A DNA stretch of 64,000 nt from assembly GCF_003965815.1 (NCBI RefSeq), contig NZ_RXOE01000004.1:310001-374000 (forward strand). Direction: 5' to 3'. A program made the position numbers and the translations under genes. The notes under the pieces were generated by a model that was not told the DNA's origin, searched no databases, and was given only the letters and a program-made list of their open reading frames with translations. This stretch comes from Variovorax gossypii. GTDB taxonomy: Bacteria > Pseudomonadota > Gammaproteobacteria > Burkholderiales > Burkholderiaceae_C. Below are positions 37,250 through 46,842 of this stretch, piece after piece; the stretch's first letter is position 1; each line of letters begins with the position of its first letter.

Positions 37250-37549
37250 ATGCCACGATGTCAGCAGCAGCGCTTGCAGATCATCGGCCTGTGCCTGACC
37301 GCGGGCCTGCTGGCGAGCGCCTGCGACCCCAAGCCCTCCTCGCCGCCGATGCCGAAGGCCTCGACCGGCGCGAGCCCGACGGGCATCGCCCCCGCCGCCT
37401 CCGGCGACAAGGTCGAATCCTCCACCTCACACCAGGGCCCGTCCGAAGGCGGCGCGGCCGTGGGCGGCATGAGCGGCCCGGGCGGCACCGGCTCTTCCGG
37501 CGGTGCGGCGCCCGCGCCCAGCGGAGGCGACGGCACCGCGCCAAAGTAG
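37250..37549 (+). CDS. Small putative lipoprotein ahead of formate dehydrogenase
   Basis: A 99-residue protein with a signal peptide ending in a lipobox-like LLASAC (Cys25), then a Pro/Ser/Gly/Ala-rich, probably disordered remainder ending GGDGTAPK. AAGGAG lies just upstream of ATG 37250. No family is recognised. It is the first gene after the dyad cluster and lies 97 bp before the formate dehydrogenase alpha gene, so it may be co-transcribed with it. Confidence 0.6.
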   Translation: MPRCQQQRLQIIGLCLTAGLLASACDPKPSSPPMPKASTGASPTGIAPAASGDKVESSTSHQGPSEGGAAVGGMSGPGGTGSSGGAAPAPSGGDGTAPK

Positions 37550-37646
37550 CCGGCGCGGCCCGCCAGGTTCATTCGAGTTACCCGCAAGAAGAAAAGAAGA
37601 CCACGATGAAACACCCCATCACTTCACCGCTGCAGGAGGTTCCGTC

Positions 37647-40600
37647 ATGGACATGAACCGCCGGCAATTCTTCCGCGTCAGCAGCGCGGGGCTGGTCGGC
37701 TCCAGCATCGTGGCGCTCGGCTTCTCGCCGACCGCCGCGCTGGCCGAGGCCCGCAACTTCAAGCTCGCGCGCACCACCGAGACGCGCAACACCTGCCCGT
37801 ACTGCTCGGTGGGCTGCGGGCTCATTATGTACAGCCTGGGCGACAAGGCGAAGAACGTGGTGTCCGACATCCTCCACATCGAGGGCGATGCCGACCACCC
37901 CGTGAACCGCGGCACGCTGTGCCCCAAGGGCGCCGGCCTGCTCGACTTCGTGCACAGCCCCATGCGCCTGAAGTACCCCGAGGTGCGCGAGCCCGGCGGC
38001 ACCGAGTGGAAGCGCATCGGCTGGGGCGAGGCGCTCGACCGCATCGCCAAGTTGCTGAAGGCCGACCGCGACGCCAACTTCCAGACCACCAACGCCGACG
38101 GCAAGACCGTGAACCGCTGGACCAGCTCCGGCATGCTCTGCGCCTCGGCCTCGTCCAACGAAACCGGATACATCACGCACAAGGCATTCCGCTCGACCGG
38201 AATGCTGGTGTTCGACAACCAGGCACGCGTCTGACACGGACCCACGGTGGCCAGTCTGGCCCCGACGTTCGGCAGAGGCGCGATGACCAACCACTGGCAG
38301 GACATCCAGAACGCGGATGTCGTGCTGATCATGGGCGGCAACGCCGCGGAGGCGCATCCGTGCGGCTTCAAGTGGGTCATCGAGGCCAAGAAACAGAACA
38401 AGGCAAGGCTGGTCGTGGTCGACCCGCGCTTCACGCGCTCGGCCGCCATGGCGGATTACTACGCGCCGATACGCGCCGGTTCGGACATCGCGTTCCTCGC
38501 GGGGGTCATCAACTACCTGCTTGGCAACGACAAGATCCAGACCGAGTACGTCCGCAACTACACCAACGCGACCTTCATCGTCGGCCCCGACTACAAGTTC
38601 GAGGACGGCCTGTTCAGCGGCTACAACGCCGAGAAGCGCAACTACGACCCCAAGTCGTGGGGCTACGCGCTCGACGAACAGGGCATGGCCAAGGTCGACA
38701 TGACCATGCAGGACCCGAACTGCGTGCTGCAGGTGATGAAGCGGCACTACTCGCGCTACACGCCCGAGATGGTGAGCCGCATCACCGGCACGCCGAAGGA
38801 CAAGTTCCTGAAGGTCTGCGAGTACATCGCGAGCACCAGCACCTCCCAGCGCACCATGACCATCATGTACGCCCTGGGCTGGACGCAGCACAGCCAGGGC
38901 TCGCAGATGATCCGCACCGGCGCCATCGTGCAGCTTCTGCTGGGCAACATCGGCGTGCCCGGCGGCGGCATGAACGCGCTGCGCGGCCACAGCAACATCC
39001 AGGGCCTCACCGACCTGGGGCTGCTGTCGAATTCGCTGACGGGCTACATGTCGCTGGCACGTGACAACGAGCAGACGCTGGAGGACTACTACAAGACCCG
39101 CGCGCTCAAGCCCCTGCGTCCCAACCAGATGAGCTACTGGCAGAACTACCCGAAGTTCTTCGTCAGCATGCAGAAGGCCTGGTGGGGCAACGCGGCCACG
39201 GCCGAGAACGACTGGGCCTTCCACTACCTGCCGAAGATCGACAGGCTCTACGACGTGCTTCAGGCCTTCGAGCTCATGAACCAGGGCAAGCTCAACGGCT
39301 ACATCTGCCAGGGCTTCAACCCGGTGGGCTCGTTCCCCGACAAGAAGAAGATCGTCGACGGGCTCTCGAAGCTCAAGTTCCTGGTCACCATCGATCCGCT
39401 GCAGACCGAGACCAGCGAGTTCTGGCGCAACTTCGGCGAGTTCAACGACGTCAAGACCGCCGACATCCAGACCACGGTGTTCCGCCTGCCTTCCACCTGC
39501 TTCGCGGAGGAAGACGGCTCGCTCACCAACTCCAGCCGCTGGCTGCAGTGGCACTGGAAGGGCGCGGAGCCGCCGGGCGAGGCCAAGGGCGACATCGAGA
39601 TCGTCGCGGGCATCTTCAACCGCATCCGCGCGGCCTACGCGAAGGACGGCGGCGCCTTCCCCGACCCGATCGTCAAGCTCACCTGGCCCTACAAGATTCC
39701 GCACTCGCCCTCCGCGCAGGAGCTGGCGATGGAATACAACGGCCGCGCGCTGGCCGACCTGACCGACCCGAAGGACCCGACCAAGCCGCCGCTGGCCAAG
39801 GCCGGCGAGCAGCTCTCGGGCTTCGGCCTCTTGCGCGATGACGGCTCGACCGCCTCGGGTTGCTGGATCTACGCCGGCGCCTGGACGCAGGCCGGCAACC
39901 AGATGGCACGGCGCGACAACGCCGACCCGTACGGCATCGGCATGGTGCAGAACTGGGCGTGGGCCTGGCCCGCTAACCGGCGCATCCTCTACAACGGCGC
40001 TTCGACCGACCCGACCACCGGCAAGCCGTGGATCGCGAAGCGCGGCCTCGTCGCGTGGAACGGCAAGCAATGGGGCGGCGCCGACGTGCCCGACATCCGC
40101 CCCGACGCGAGCCCGACCGACGCCGACGCGGTGCGTCCCTTCATCATGACCGCCGAGGGCGTAGCGCGACTCTTCGCTCCCACCGGCATGGCCGAGGGGC
40201 CGCTGCCGGAGCACTACGAGCCCTTCGAGTCGCCGCTGGTCAACAACCTGATGCACCCGAACAACGAGAAGGCGCGCGCCAACCCCGCGGCACGCATCTT
40301 CAAGGGCGACCTCGAGAGGCTCGGCGTGCCGAAGGACTTCCCGTACGTGGCAACCAGCTACCGGCTCACCGAGCACTTCCACTACTGGACCAAGAACGTA
40401 CGCACCTCGGCCATCATCCAGCCGCAGCAGTTCGTCGAGATCGGCGAGGAGCTTGCCAAGGAGAAGGGTATCGGCCACGGCGACATGGTGAAGGTGTCGA
40501 GCAAGCGCGGCTTCATCAAGGCCGTGGCTGTGGTCACCAAGCGCATCGTCGGTCTGCAGGTGGACGGGCGCACGGTCCATACCGTGGGGCTGCCGAACCA

Positions 40601-40724
40601 CTGGGGCTTCGTCGGCATCGCGAAGCCGGGCTACCTGGTGAACACGCTGACACCCTTCGTGGGCGACGCGAACACGCAGACGCCCGAGTACAAGTCGTTC
40701 ACCGTGAACATCGAGAAGGCCTGA
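37647..40724 (+). CDS. fdoG: Selenocysteine-containing formate dehydrogenase, alpha (catalytic) subunit
   Basis: A 1025-residue selenoprotein of the FdnG/FdoG family, which oxidises formate to CO2 in the periplasm. TGA at 38232-38234 encodes Sec196 in the context DNQARV-U-HGPTVASL, and the same frame continues to 40724. The N-terminus has a twin-arginine signal (RRQFF). A 4Fe-4S site is formed by Cys50, Cys53, Cys57 and Cys92; the bis-MGD molybdenum or tungsten site uses Sec196 and the following His. A SECIS hairpin follows the TGA. GGAGG precedes ATG 37647. fdoH starts 3 bp after the stop. A naive call would split the gene in two. Confidence 0.97.
38232..38264 (+). promoter_or_regulatory. 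In-frame selenocysteine UGA and SECIS hairpin
   Basis: The UGA (38232-38234) is followed by a stem-loop: CGG (38245-38247), bulged U48, GGCC (38249-38252), loop AGUCU (38253-38257), GGCC (38258-38261), CCG (38262-38264). The bulged U and the loop GU are the features SelB recognises in E. coli fdhF and fdnG SECIS elements, and the 10-nt distance from UGA to stem is normal. Confidence 0.9.
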
Positions 40725-40727
40725 ACG

Positions 40728-41687
40728 ATGTCCTCTCTTCAAACCCTCGACATCGCCGCCCGCTCGGCCACGACCACGCCGTCGCCCGAGATCCGCCATC
40801 GTCCGCAGGTGCAGCCGCTCGCGAAACTGATCGACGTGTCGGCCTGCATCGGCTGCAAGGCCTGCCAGGTCGCGTGCATGCAGTGGAACGACCTGCGCGA
40901 CGAAGTCGGCACCACGCACGGCACCTACGACAACCCGGTCGACCTCACGCCGGCCTCATGGACGGTGATGAAGTTCTCCGAGGTCGAGCCCGAGGCCGGC
41001 AAGCTCGAGTGGCTGATCCGCAAGGACGGCTGCATGCACTGCGACGACCCCGGCTGCCTGAAGTCGTGCCCCTCGCCTGGCGCGATCGTCAAGTACGCCA
41101 ACGGCATCGTCGACTTCATCAGCGAGCATTGCGTGGGCTGCGGCAACTGCGTCACCGGCTGCCCCTTCGACGTGCCGCGCATCAGCAAGGTCGACAACAA
41201 GGCCTACAAGTGCTCGCTGTGCTCCGACCGCGTGGGCGTGGGCCTGGAGCCGGCCTGCGTGAAGGCCTGCCCCACCGGCGCGCTGCACTTCGGCACCAAG
41301 GAAGACATGCACGAGTACGCCTCGGAGCGCATCGTCGACCTGAAGGAGCGCGGCTTTTCCAACGCCGGCGTGTACGACCCGGCAGGCGTGGGCGGCACGC
41401 ACGTGATGTACGTGCTGCAGCATGCCGACCGGCCGCAGCTCTACGCCGACCTGCCGAAGGACCCGCAGATCAGCCCGCTGGTCTCGCTGTGGAAGGGCGT
41501 GGCCAAGCCGCTCGCGATGGTTGCCATGATCGGCGCCGTGGTGGGCAGCTTCTTCCACTACATGAAGACCGGCCCCATCGAGCCCAAGGACGACCACCCC
41601 GACGCCGACCGCGACGGCAAGCCCGACGACGTGGTGGTGATCGAAGAGCCGCCGGCCTCGCCTTCATCCAACGCACCCCGCGCATGA
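40728..41687 (+). CDS. fdoH: Formate dehydrogenase beta subunit (Fe-S protein)
   Basis: A 319-residue electron-transfer subunit with four 4Fe-4S ferredoxin-type motifs: CIGCKACQVAC near residue 40, CMHCDDPGCLKSCP, CVGCGNCVTGCPFDVP and CSLCSDRVGVGLEPACVKACP. A C-terminal membrane helix (PLAMVAMIGAVVGSFFHYM, about residues 262-280) anchors it, as in FdnH. It carries electrons from FdoG to the cytochrome b subunit and is exported with the Tat-targeted alpha subunit. Confidence 0.96.
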   Translation: MSSLQTLDIAARSATTTPSPEIRHRPQVQPLAKLIDVSACIGCKACQVACMQWNDLRDEVGTTHGTYDNPVDLTPASWTVMKFSEVEPEAGKLEWLIRKDGCMHCDDPGCLKSCPSPGAIVKYANGIVDFISEHCVGCGNCVTGCPFDVPRISKVDNKAYKCSLCSDRVGVGLEPACVKACPTGALHFGTKEDMHEYASERIVDLKERGFSNAGVYDPAGVGGTHVMYVLQHADRPQLYADLPKDPQISPLVSLWKGVAKPLAMVAMIGAVVGSFFHYMKTGPIEPKDDHPDADRDGKPDDVVVIEEPPASPSSNAPRA

Positions 41688-41700
41688 GGAGAAGAACGCG

Positions 41701-42324
41701 ATGACACGCTACTACCTTCGCCGCTACCGCGACGCCACGCGCATGAACCACTGGTTCGTCGCAATCATGTTCTTCGCCGCCGCGCTCTCGGGCCTGGCCT
41801 TCTTCCACCCCAGCCTGTTCTTCCTGACCAACCTCTTCGGCGGCGGGCCGTGGACGCGCATCCTGCATCCATTCATGGGCCTCCTGATGGTGCTGGGCTT
41901 TGTGTTCCTGTTCTTCACGATGTGGCGCGAGAACATCCTCGACAAGGGCGACCGCGAGTGGATCGCCAACGCGCCGAAGATGCTCAAGGGCGACAAGTCG
42001 GGCATGCCGCCGGTGGGCAAGTACAACGCCGGGCAGAAGCTGGTGTTCTGGGCCTTCGGCATCAGCCTGCTCCTGCTGCTGGTGACGGGCTTCATGTTCT
42101 GGAGCCCGTGGTTCGTAGGCTTCTTCCCGATCCTCGTGCGGCGCATCGCGGTGGTGGTGCACGCGGCCTCGGCCGTGGTGCTGATCCTTTCGGTCATCAC
42201 GCACATCTACGCGGCGATCTGGGTCAAGGGCACGCTGCGCGCGATGACACGCGGCACGGTCACCGAGGGATGGGCCAAGCTCAATCACCCTCTCTGGCAT
42301 CGCAAAATGACGCGAGGTGAGTGA
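41701..42324 (+). CDS. fdoI: Formate dehydrogenase gamma subunit (cytochrome b556)
   Basis: A 207-residue membrane protein with four helices. It binds two b haems through histidines such as His17 (RMNHWF), the one in ILHPFMG, and those in VVVHAAS and ITHIYAA. It passes electrons from the Fe-S subunit to quinone, so formate oxidation feeds the respiratory chain that includes the bo3 oxidase. It starts 13 bp after fdoH. Confidence 0.95.
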   Translation: MTRYYLRRYRDATRMNHWFVAIMFFAAALSGLAFFHPSLFFLTNLFGGGPWTRILHPFMGLLMVLGFVFLFFTMWRENILDKGDREWIANAPKMLKGDKSGMPPVGKYNAGQKLVFWAFGISLLLLLVTGFMFWSPWFVGFFPILVRRIAVVVHAASAVVLILSVITHIYAAIWVKGTLRAMTRGTVTEGWAKLNHPLWHRKMTRGE

Positions 42325-42334
42325 TACTGCGCCG

Positions 42335-43363
42335 ATGACGAGCTCCCCCGGCAACCCACCGCCGATCCGGACCACACGCATCCTCGAGCCTGAGCAGATC
42401 GCCATGCAGGCCGGGCGGCAGATGCCGTTCCTGCGCCTGCCGGTGCGCTCCCTCGTGTTCTCCGACCGGCAATTGCGGCTGCGCCAGCTTGCAGCATCGC
42501 ATCCGATGCGCGAGTACCTGATCTTCATCGCCGACCTCGCGCAGGCGCAGCACCAGGTGCTGCAGGACTACGCGTCGGTCGAGCTGCCCGAATCCGAAGC
42601 GCTCGAAGCCGCCGCGAAGGTGCTCAAGCCGCCGATGCCCGCCTTCGGCTGGACGCGCGATCCCGTGTGGCTGAAGGAACTGCGCCGCCTGCTCGGCCTC
42701 TTCCGCGCCCGCTTGCCCGAAGGCCCCGCGCGCGACACGCTCGACCGCGTGGTGGCCGCTGACGATGCATGGGTCAACGAGCAGGCCGATCGGCTCTCGC
42801 GCCGCATCATGTTCGGGCTCGATCTCGCAGCCGCGCCGCTGATCGCCGCCGGGCTGCAGGCGTACTGGACGCAGCTGGTGCTGCAGGTCGCCGAGCGCGA
42901 GGGCGAGAACATCTACGGACGTACCGATCCCGGCAACGAGTGCCCCTGCTGCGGCAGCGCGCCGACAGTGAGCATCACGCGCATCGGCGCCGACGAAGCG
43001 GGCTTCCGCTACCTGCACTGCTCGCTGTGCGGCACCGAGTGGCACTACGTGCGCATCAAGTGCACGCACTGCGAGAGCACCAAGGGCATCCACTTCGAGT
43101 CGCTCTCGCCGCAGCCCGGCGTAGAGCTGCCTGCGACAGGCGCGCGTGACGGCGCCGTCAAGGCCGAGTGCTGCGACAGCTGCGGCCATTACCTCAAACA
43201 GATCGCGATGGAGAAAGACCCCGAAGTCGAACCTGTCGCCGACGACCTGGCGAGCGTCACGCTCGACCTGCTCGTCTCCGAAGCCGGCCACCAGCGCAGC
43301 GGCCACAACCTGATGCTGCTCTTCGGCGACCCCGAAATACCCGACGACGGCGGAGGCGGCTGA
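42335..43363 (+). CDS. fdhE: Formate dehydrogenase accessory protein FdhE
   Basis: A 342-residue cytoplasmic protein needed for assembly of Tat-exported formate dehydrogenases. The C-terminal half has the family's cysteine pairs: CPCCGSAP, CSLCGTEWHYVRIKCTHC and CCDSCGHY, which bind iron in a rubredoxin-like manner. I use ATG 42335; a GTG at 42317 is also possible and would overlap fdoI by 8 bp. It is coupled to selA by a TGATG overlap. Confidence 0.93.
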   Translation: MTSSPGNPPPIRTTRILEPEQIAMQAGRQMPFLRLPVRSLVFSDRQLRLRQLAASHPMREYLIFIADLAQAQHQVLQDYASVELPESEALEAAAKVLKPPMPAFGWTRDPVWLKELRRLLGLFRARLPEGPARDTLDRVVAADDAWVNEQADRLSRRIMFGLDLAAAPLIAAGLQAYWTQLVLQVAEREGENIYGRTDPGNECPCCGSAPTVSITRIGADEAGFRYLHCSLCGTEWHYVRIKCTHCESTKGIHFESLSPQPGVELPATGARDGAVKAECCDSCGHYLKQIAMEKDPEVEPVADDLASVTLDLLVSEAGHQRSGHNLMLLFGDPEIPDDGGGG

Positions 43364-44811
43364 TGGCAACGCCCGAAGAGTCCGTGGTCCACGGCTCGAC
43401 GGCAAGGCCCCAGGATCTGCCTTCTGTCGATCAACTGCTGCGCCTCGCCGTGCCGGGCGCATTGCTGGCCGAGCACGGCCATACGCTGGTGGTGAAGGAA
43501 GCGCGCGCGCTGCTCGAAGGGCTTCGCGCGCGGGCCGTGGCGGGCAAGCTCGCCGCTGCCGACGTGCAGCCCGACGCGCTGGGCGATGCGCTCGCATCGC
43601 GCATCCAGGCCCGCCTCGCGCCGCGCATGAAGGCGGTGCTGAACCTCACGGGCACCGTCATCCACACCAACCTCGGTCGCGCGCTGCTGGCCGACGCGGC
43701 GCTGCAGCGACTGCTCGCGGTGATGACATCGCCCAACAACCTCGAGTACGACCTCGCCACCGGCAGCCGCGGCGACCGCGACTCGCTGGTGGAAGAGCTG
43801 CTGTGCACCATCACCGGCGCCGAGGCGGCCACGGTGGTCAACAACAACGCGGCTGCCGTGCTGCTCACCATCGCGGCGCTGGCGCGCGAGCGCGAGGTGA
43901 TCGTCTCGCGCGGCGAGCTGGTGGAGATCGGCGGCGCCTTCCGCATGCCCGACGTGATGGCCAGCGCGGGCGCGCGCATGGTCGAGGTCGGCACCACCAA
44001 CCGCACGCATCCGCAGGACTACGAACGCGCCATCAACGAGCGCACCGCGCTCGTGATGAAGGTGCACACCAGCAACTACGCGGTGCAGGGCTTCACCGCC
44101 GCGGTCGACGAAGCCACGCTCGCCGGCATCGCGCACGCGCGCGGCGTGCCGCTGGCCACCGACCTGGGCAGCGGCTCGCTGATCGACCTCGCGCACTACG
44201 GCCTGCCGCGCGAGCCGCTGCCGCAGGAAATGCTCGCGGCCGGCTGCGACGTGGTCACCTTCTCGGGCGACAAGCTGCTGGGCGGGCCGCAGGCCGGGCT
44301 CATCGTGGGCAGCAAGGAGGCCGTGGGCCGCATCCGCAAGTTCCCGATGAAGCGCGCACTGCGCATGAGCAAGCTGCCGCTGGCCGCGCTCGAAGCCACG
44401 CTCTCGCTGTACCTTCGGCCCGAACGCCTCGCGCAGGACCTGCCGACGCTGCGGCTGCTCACGCGGCCCGCCGATGCGATCCGCGAGATGGCCGAGGCGC
44501 TGAAGGCGTCGGTGCAGGCCGCCGTATCGCCGCGCTTCACCGTCGAGGTGGTGCCGCTGCTCGGGCAGATCGGCTCCGGCTCGCTGCCGGTGGAGCGCCT
44601 GCCCTCGGCGGGTCTAGCACTCGCACCGGCCGGCACTTCGAAGAAAGGCATCGGCACCGCGCTCGATGCCCTCGCCACCGCGTTGCGCGGCCTTCCGCTG
44701 CCCGTGATCGGCCGCATTGCCGAAGACCGCCTGCTTCTCGACCTGCGCTGCCTGGAAGACAGCGCCACCTTCACAGGCCAGCTCGACACCCTGCGCGAGC
44801 GGCTGATGTAG
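43363..44811 (+). CDS. selA: L-seryl-tRNA(Sec) selenium transferase
   Basis: A 482-residue PLP enzyme that converts Ser-tRNA-Sec to Sec-tRNA-Sec using selenophosphate. The PLP lysine is Lys304 in TFSGDKLLGGPQAG. Other family segments are VLNLTGTVIHTNLGRALL and NNNAAAVLL. Length and motifs match bacterial SelA. It overlaps fdhE by one base and is followed after 39 bp by the three-gene module that precedes selB. Confidence 0.96.
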   Translation: MATPEESVVHGSTARPQDLPSVDQLLRLAVPGALLAEHGHTLVVKEARALLEGLRARAVAGKLAAADVQPDALGDALASRIQARLAPRMKAVLNLTGTVIHTNLGRALLADAALQRLLAVMTSPNNLEYDLATGSRGDRDSLVEELLCTITGAEAATVVNNNAAAVLLTIAALAREREVIVSRGELVEIGGAFRMPDVMASAGARMVEVGTTNRTHPQDYERAINERTALVMKVHTSNYAVQGFTAAVDEATLAGIAHARGVPLATDLGSGSLIDLAHYGLPREPLPQEMLAAGCDVVTFSGDKLLGGPQAGLIVGSKEAVGRIRKFPMKRALRMSKLPLAALEATLSLYLRPERLAQDLPTLRLLTRPADAIREMAEALKASVQAAVSPRFTVEVVPLLGQIGSGSLPVERLPSAGLALAPAGTSKKGIGTALDALATALRGLPLPVIGRIAEDRLLLDLRCLEDSATFTGQLDTLRERLM

Positions 44812-44850
44812 CAGCCCCCGATTCCCTCAACCACCTGTCTGGAGAAAGCG

Positions 44851-45966
44851 ATGAACCCCCTCGAAGTGCTCGCCGGTATCGAAACGCAAACGCTGCAGCC
44901 TCTGGCCCAGCGCACCGACGCAGAGGGACGCTTTCCACGAGAGACGATCTCGGCGCTGGGCGAGACAGGCCTGCTGGGGCTGGTCTCGGCCGCGTCGGTC
45001 GGGGGCCAGGGGCTGGGCCTGAAGGAAGCCGCGCAGGTGGTGTCGCGCATCGCGCAGACCTGTCCTTCCACCGCGATGGTGGTGTGCATGCACTACTGCG
45101 CCACTGCCGTGCTCGAACAGTTCGGCCCCGAGTCCGTGCGGCGCGCAATCGCCAACGGCAAGCACCTGAGCACGCTGGCCTTCTCCGAAGCCGATTCGCG
45201 CAGCCACTTCTGGGCACCCACCGGCACCGCGCGCGCGGACGGAAGCAACGTGGTGCTCGACGCCCGCAAGAGCTGGGTCACCTCGGCCTTCGAGGCCGAC
45301 AGCTACGTGTGGTCGAGCAAACCTCTCGCGGCCGAAGGCGCAAGCACGCTGTGGCTGGTCGACGCCAAGTCCGACGGCCTGAGCCAGCCCGGCCGCTTCG
45401 ACGGGCTGGGCCTGCGCGGCAACGCCTCGACGCCGATCACTGCAAAGGACGTACGCATCGCGGCCGGTGCGCGGCTCGGCGAGGACGGCAAGGGCTTCGA
45501 CACCATGATGGGCGTGGTGCTGCCGTGGTTCTCGGTGCTCAGCGCCGCGTGCTCGACCGGCCTGATGGAAGGCGCCCTGAGCCGCGCCATCGGCCATGTG
45601 AGCCAGACGCGGCACCTGCATCTCGATTCGTCGCTGGCCGACCTGCCCACCGTCCGAGCCTATCTGGCAAAGGCACGCATCAAGGCCGACATGGCGCAGG
45701 CGCTGCTGGACGACACCGTCGCCGCCATCGGCGCGGGCCGCGCAGACACCATGCTGCGCGTGCTCGAGGTAAAGGCGGCAGCAGCCGAATCCGCGCTCGA
45801 AGTGACCGACATCGCGATGCGCGTGTGCGGCGGCGCGGCCTTCCGCAAGGAAGCGGGCATCGAACGCCTCTTCCGCGATGCGCGTGCATCGAGCGTGATG
45901 GCGCCGACCTCCGACGTGCTCTACGACTTCATCGGCAAGGCCATCACCGGCCTGCCGCTGTTCTGA
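44851..45966 (+). CDS. Acyl-CoA-dehydrogenase-fold flavoprotein in the sel operon
   Basis: A 371-residue protein with the ACAD fold: an N-terminal helical domain (ALGETGLLGLVSAASVGGQGL), a middle beta domain (FSEADSRSHF) and a C-terminal helical domain with the FAD-linked CGGAAFRKEAGIERLFRDARASSVMAPTSD split across residues 325-355. The loop that in true acyl-CoA dehydrogenases holds the catalytic Glu (YEGT-like) reads MAPTSD, so classical dehydrogenation is doubtful. Some flavin monooxygenases of sulfur metabolism use this fold. Spacing to its neighbours (39 and 15 bp) places it in the selA-selB transcript. The function is unknown; selenium chemistry is a hypothesis. Confidence 0.8.
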   Translation: MNPLEVLAGIETQTLQPLAQRTDAEGRFPRETISALGETGLLGLVSAASVGGQGLGLKEAAQVVSRIAQTCPSTAMVVCMHYCATAVLEQFGPESVRRAIANGKHLSTLAFSEADSRSHFWAPTGTARADGSNVVLDARKSWVTSAFEADSYVWSSKPLAAEGASTLWLVDAKSDGLSQPGRFDGLGLRGNASTPITAKDVRIAAGARLGEDGKGFDTMMGVVLPWFSVLSAACSTGLMEGALSRAIGHVSQTRHLHLDSSLADLPTVRAYLAKARIKADMAQALLDDTVAAIGAGRADTMLRVLEVKAAAAESALEVTDIAMRVCGGAAFRKEAGIERLFRDARASSVMAPTSDVLYDFIGKAITGLPLF

Positions 45967-45981
45967 GAAAGGGGCCGCGCG

Positions 45982-46842
45982 ATGCCGCAGCAGACGCTGA
46001 TCATGGGCGCCGTGGCCTACGCGCCCAAGGTCGTCACCATCTGGGAAGGCTTCAAGGCCTTCTTCGTGAAGAACGGCCTGCCCTTCGACTACGTGCTGTA
46101 TTCGAACTACGAAAGCCAGGTCGAGGCGCAGTTCGACGGCACGCTGCACCTGGCGTGGAACTCGCCTCTAGCTTGGGTACGTGCCGAGCGCATCGCGCGC
46201 AGCCGGGGGCTGCAGGTGCAGGCCGTGGCCATGCGCGATACCGACTGCGACCTGCGCTCGGCCATCGTGGTGCGCGCCGACAGCCCGGTGCAATCGCTGG
46301 CCGATCTGCGCGGCAGGAGCATCGGGTTCGGCGCGCTCGATTCGCCGCAGGCCACGCTGATCCCGCTCGACCATCTGCGCACCGAAGGCCTGCTGAAGCC
46401 GCGCGACTTCCAGGCGCGCTACTTCGACGTGCTCGGCGGCAAGCACGGCGACCACATCGGCGGCGAGCGCGACGCGGCCCTCGCGCTGATGGCTGGCGAG
46501 ATCGACGCCTGCTGCCTGATCGACGGCAACCACCTGGCCTTCGGCCTCGACGGCACGCTGCCTTCGGGCAGCACGCGCGTGCTGGCGCGCACCGGCGCGT
46601 ACGACCATTGCAACTTCACCACCAGCCCGGATGCACCGGCCGCGCTCATCGACCGCTTCGTCTCGCTGCTGATGGCGATGCGCTGGGACGACCCGCAGGT
46701 GCGCCCGCTGCTCGAACTCGAGGGCCTGCGCGAATGGCGCACCGGCCGCACCAGCGGCTACGCGCTGCTCGAACGCGCGGTGGACGACGAGCACTTCTAC
46801 GACGGCGATGGCCGCATCACCAATCCCGACTATCGATATTGA
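45982..46842 (+). CDS. PhnD-like binding protein without signal peptide, in the sel operon
   Basis: A 286-residue protein of the phosphate/phosphonate-type periplasmic-binding fold (LIMGAVAYAPKVVTIWEGF, LHLAWNSPLAW, GRSIGFGALDSPQATLIPLDHL, DACCLIDGNHLAF). It begins directly with the mature fold and lacks an N-terminal signal, so it is probably cytoplasmic and acts as an enzyme or a sensor/ligand carrier instead of a transporter component. It overlaps the next gene by 35 bp. The ligand may be an oxyanion or small acid, since relatives bind such compounds. Confidence 0.75.
   Translation: MPQQTLIMGAVAYAPKVVTIWEGFKAFFVKNGLPFDYVLYSNYESQVEAQFDGTLHLAWNSPLAWVRAERIARSRGLQVQAVAMRDTDCDLRSAIVVRADSPVQSLADLRGRSIGFGALDSPQATLIPLDHLRTEGLLKPRDFQARYFDVLGGKHGDHIGGERDAALALMAGEIDACCLIDGNHLAFGLDGTLPSGSTRVLARTGAYDHCNFTTSPDAPAALIDRFVSLLMAMRWDDPQVRPLLELEGLREWRTGRTSGYALLERAVDDEHFYDGDGRITNPDYRY

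Noticed and set aside
37606..37656. A 16-codon leader-like frame (MKHPITSPLQ...) overlapping the fdoG start
   Set aside because: It is short, has no attenuator structure behind it, and its codons show no regulatory run; chance is likely.
38220..38290. Apparent nonsense mutation or gene break in the formate dehydrogenase alpha gene
   Set aside because: The TGA sits at the known selenocysteine position with a SECIS behind it, and the Sec machinery is encoded nearby.
37578..40919. A 1113-codon open frame on the minus strand opposite fdoG
   Set aside because: It is a GC-bias shadow: biased composition, no recognisable domain, and fully antisense to a strongly conserved gene.
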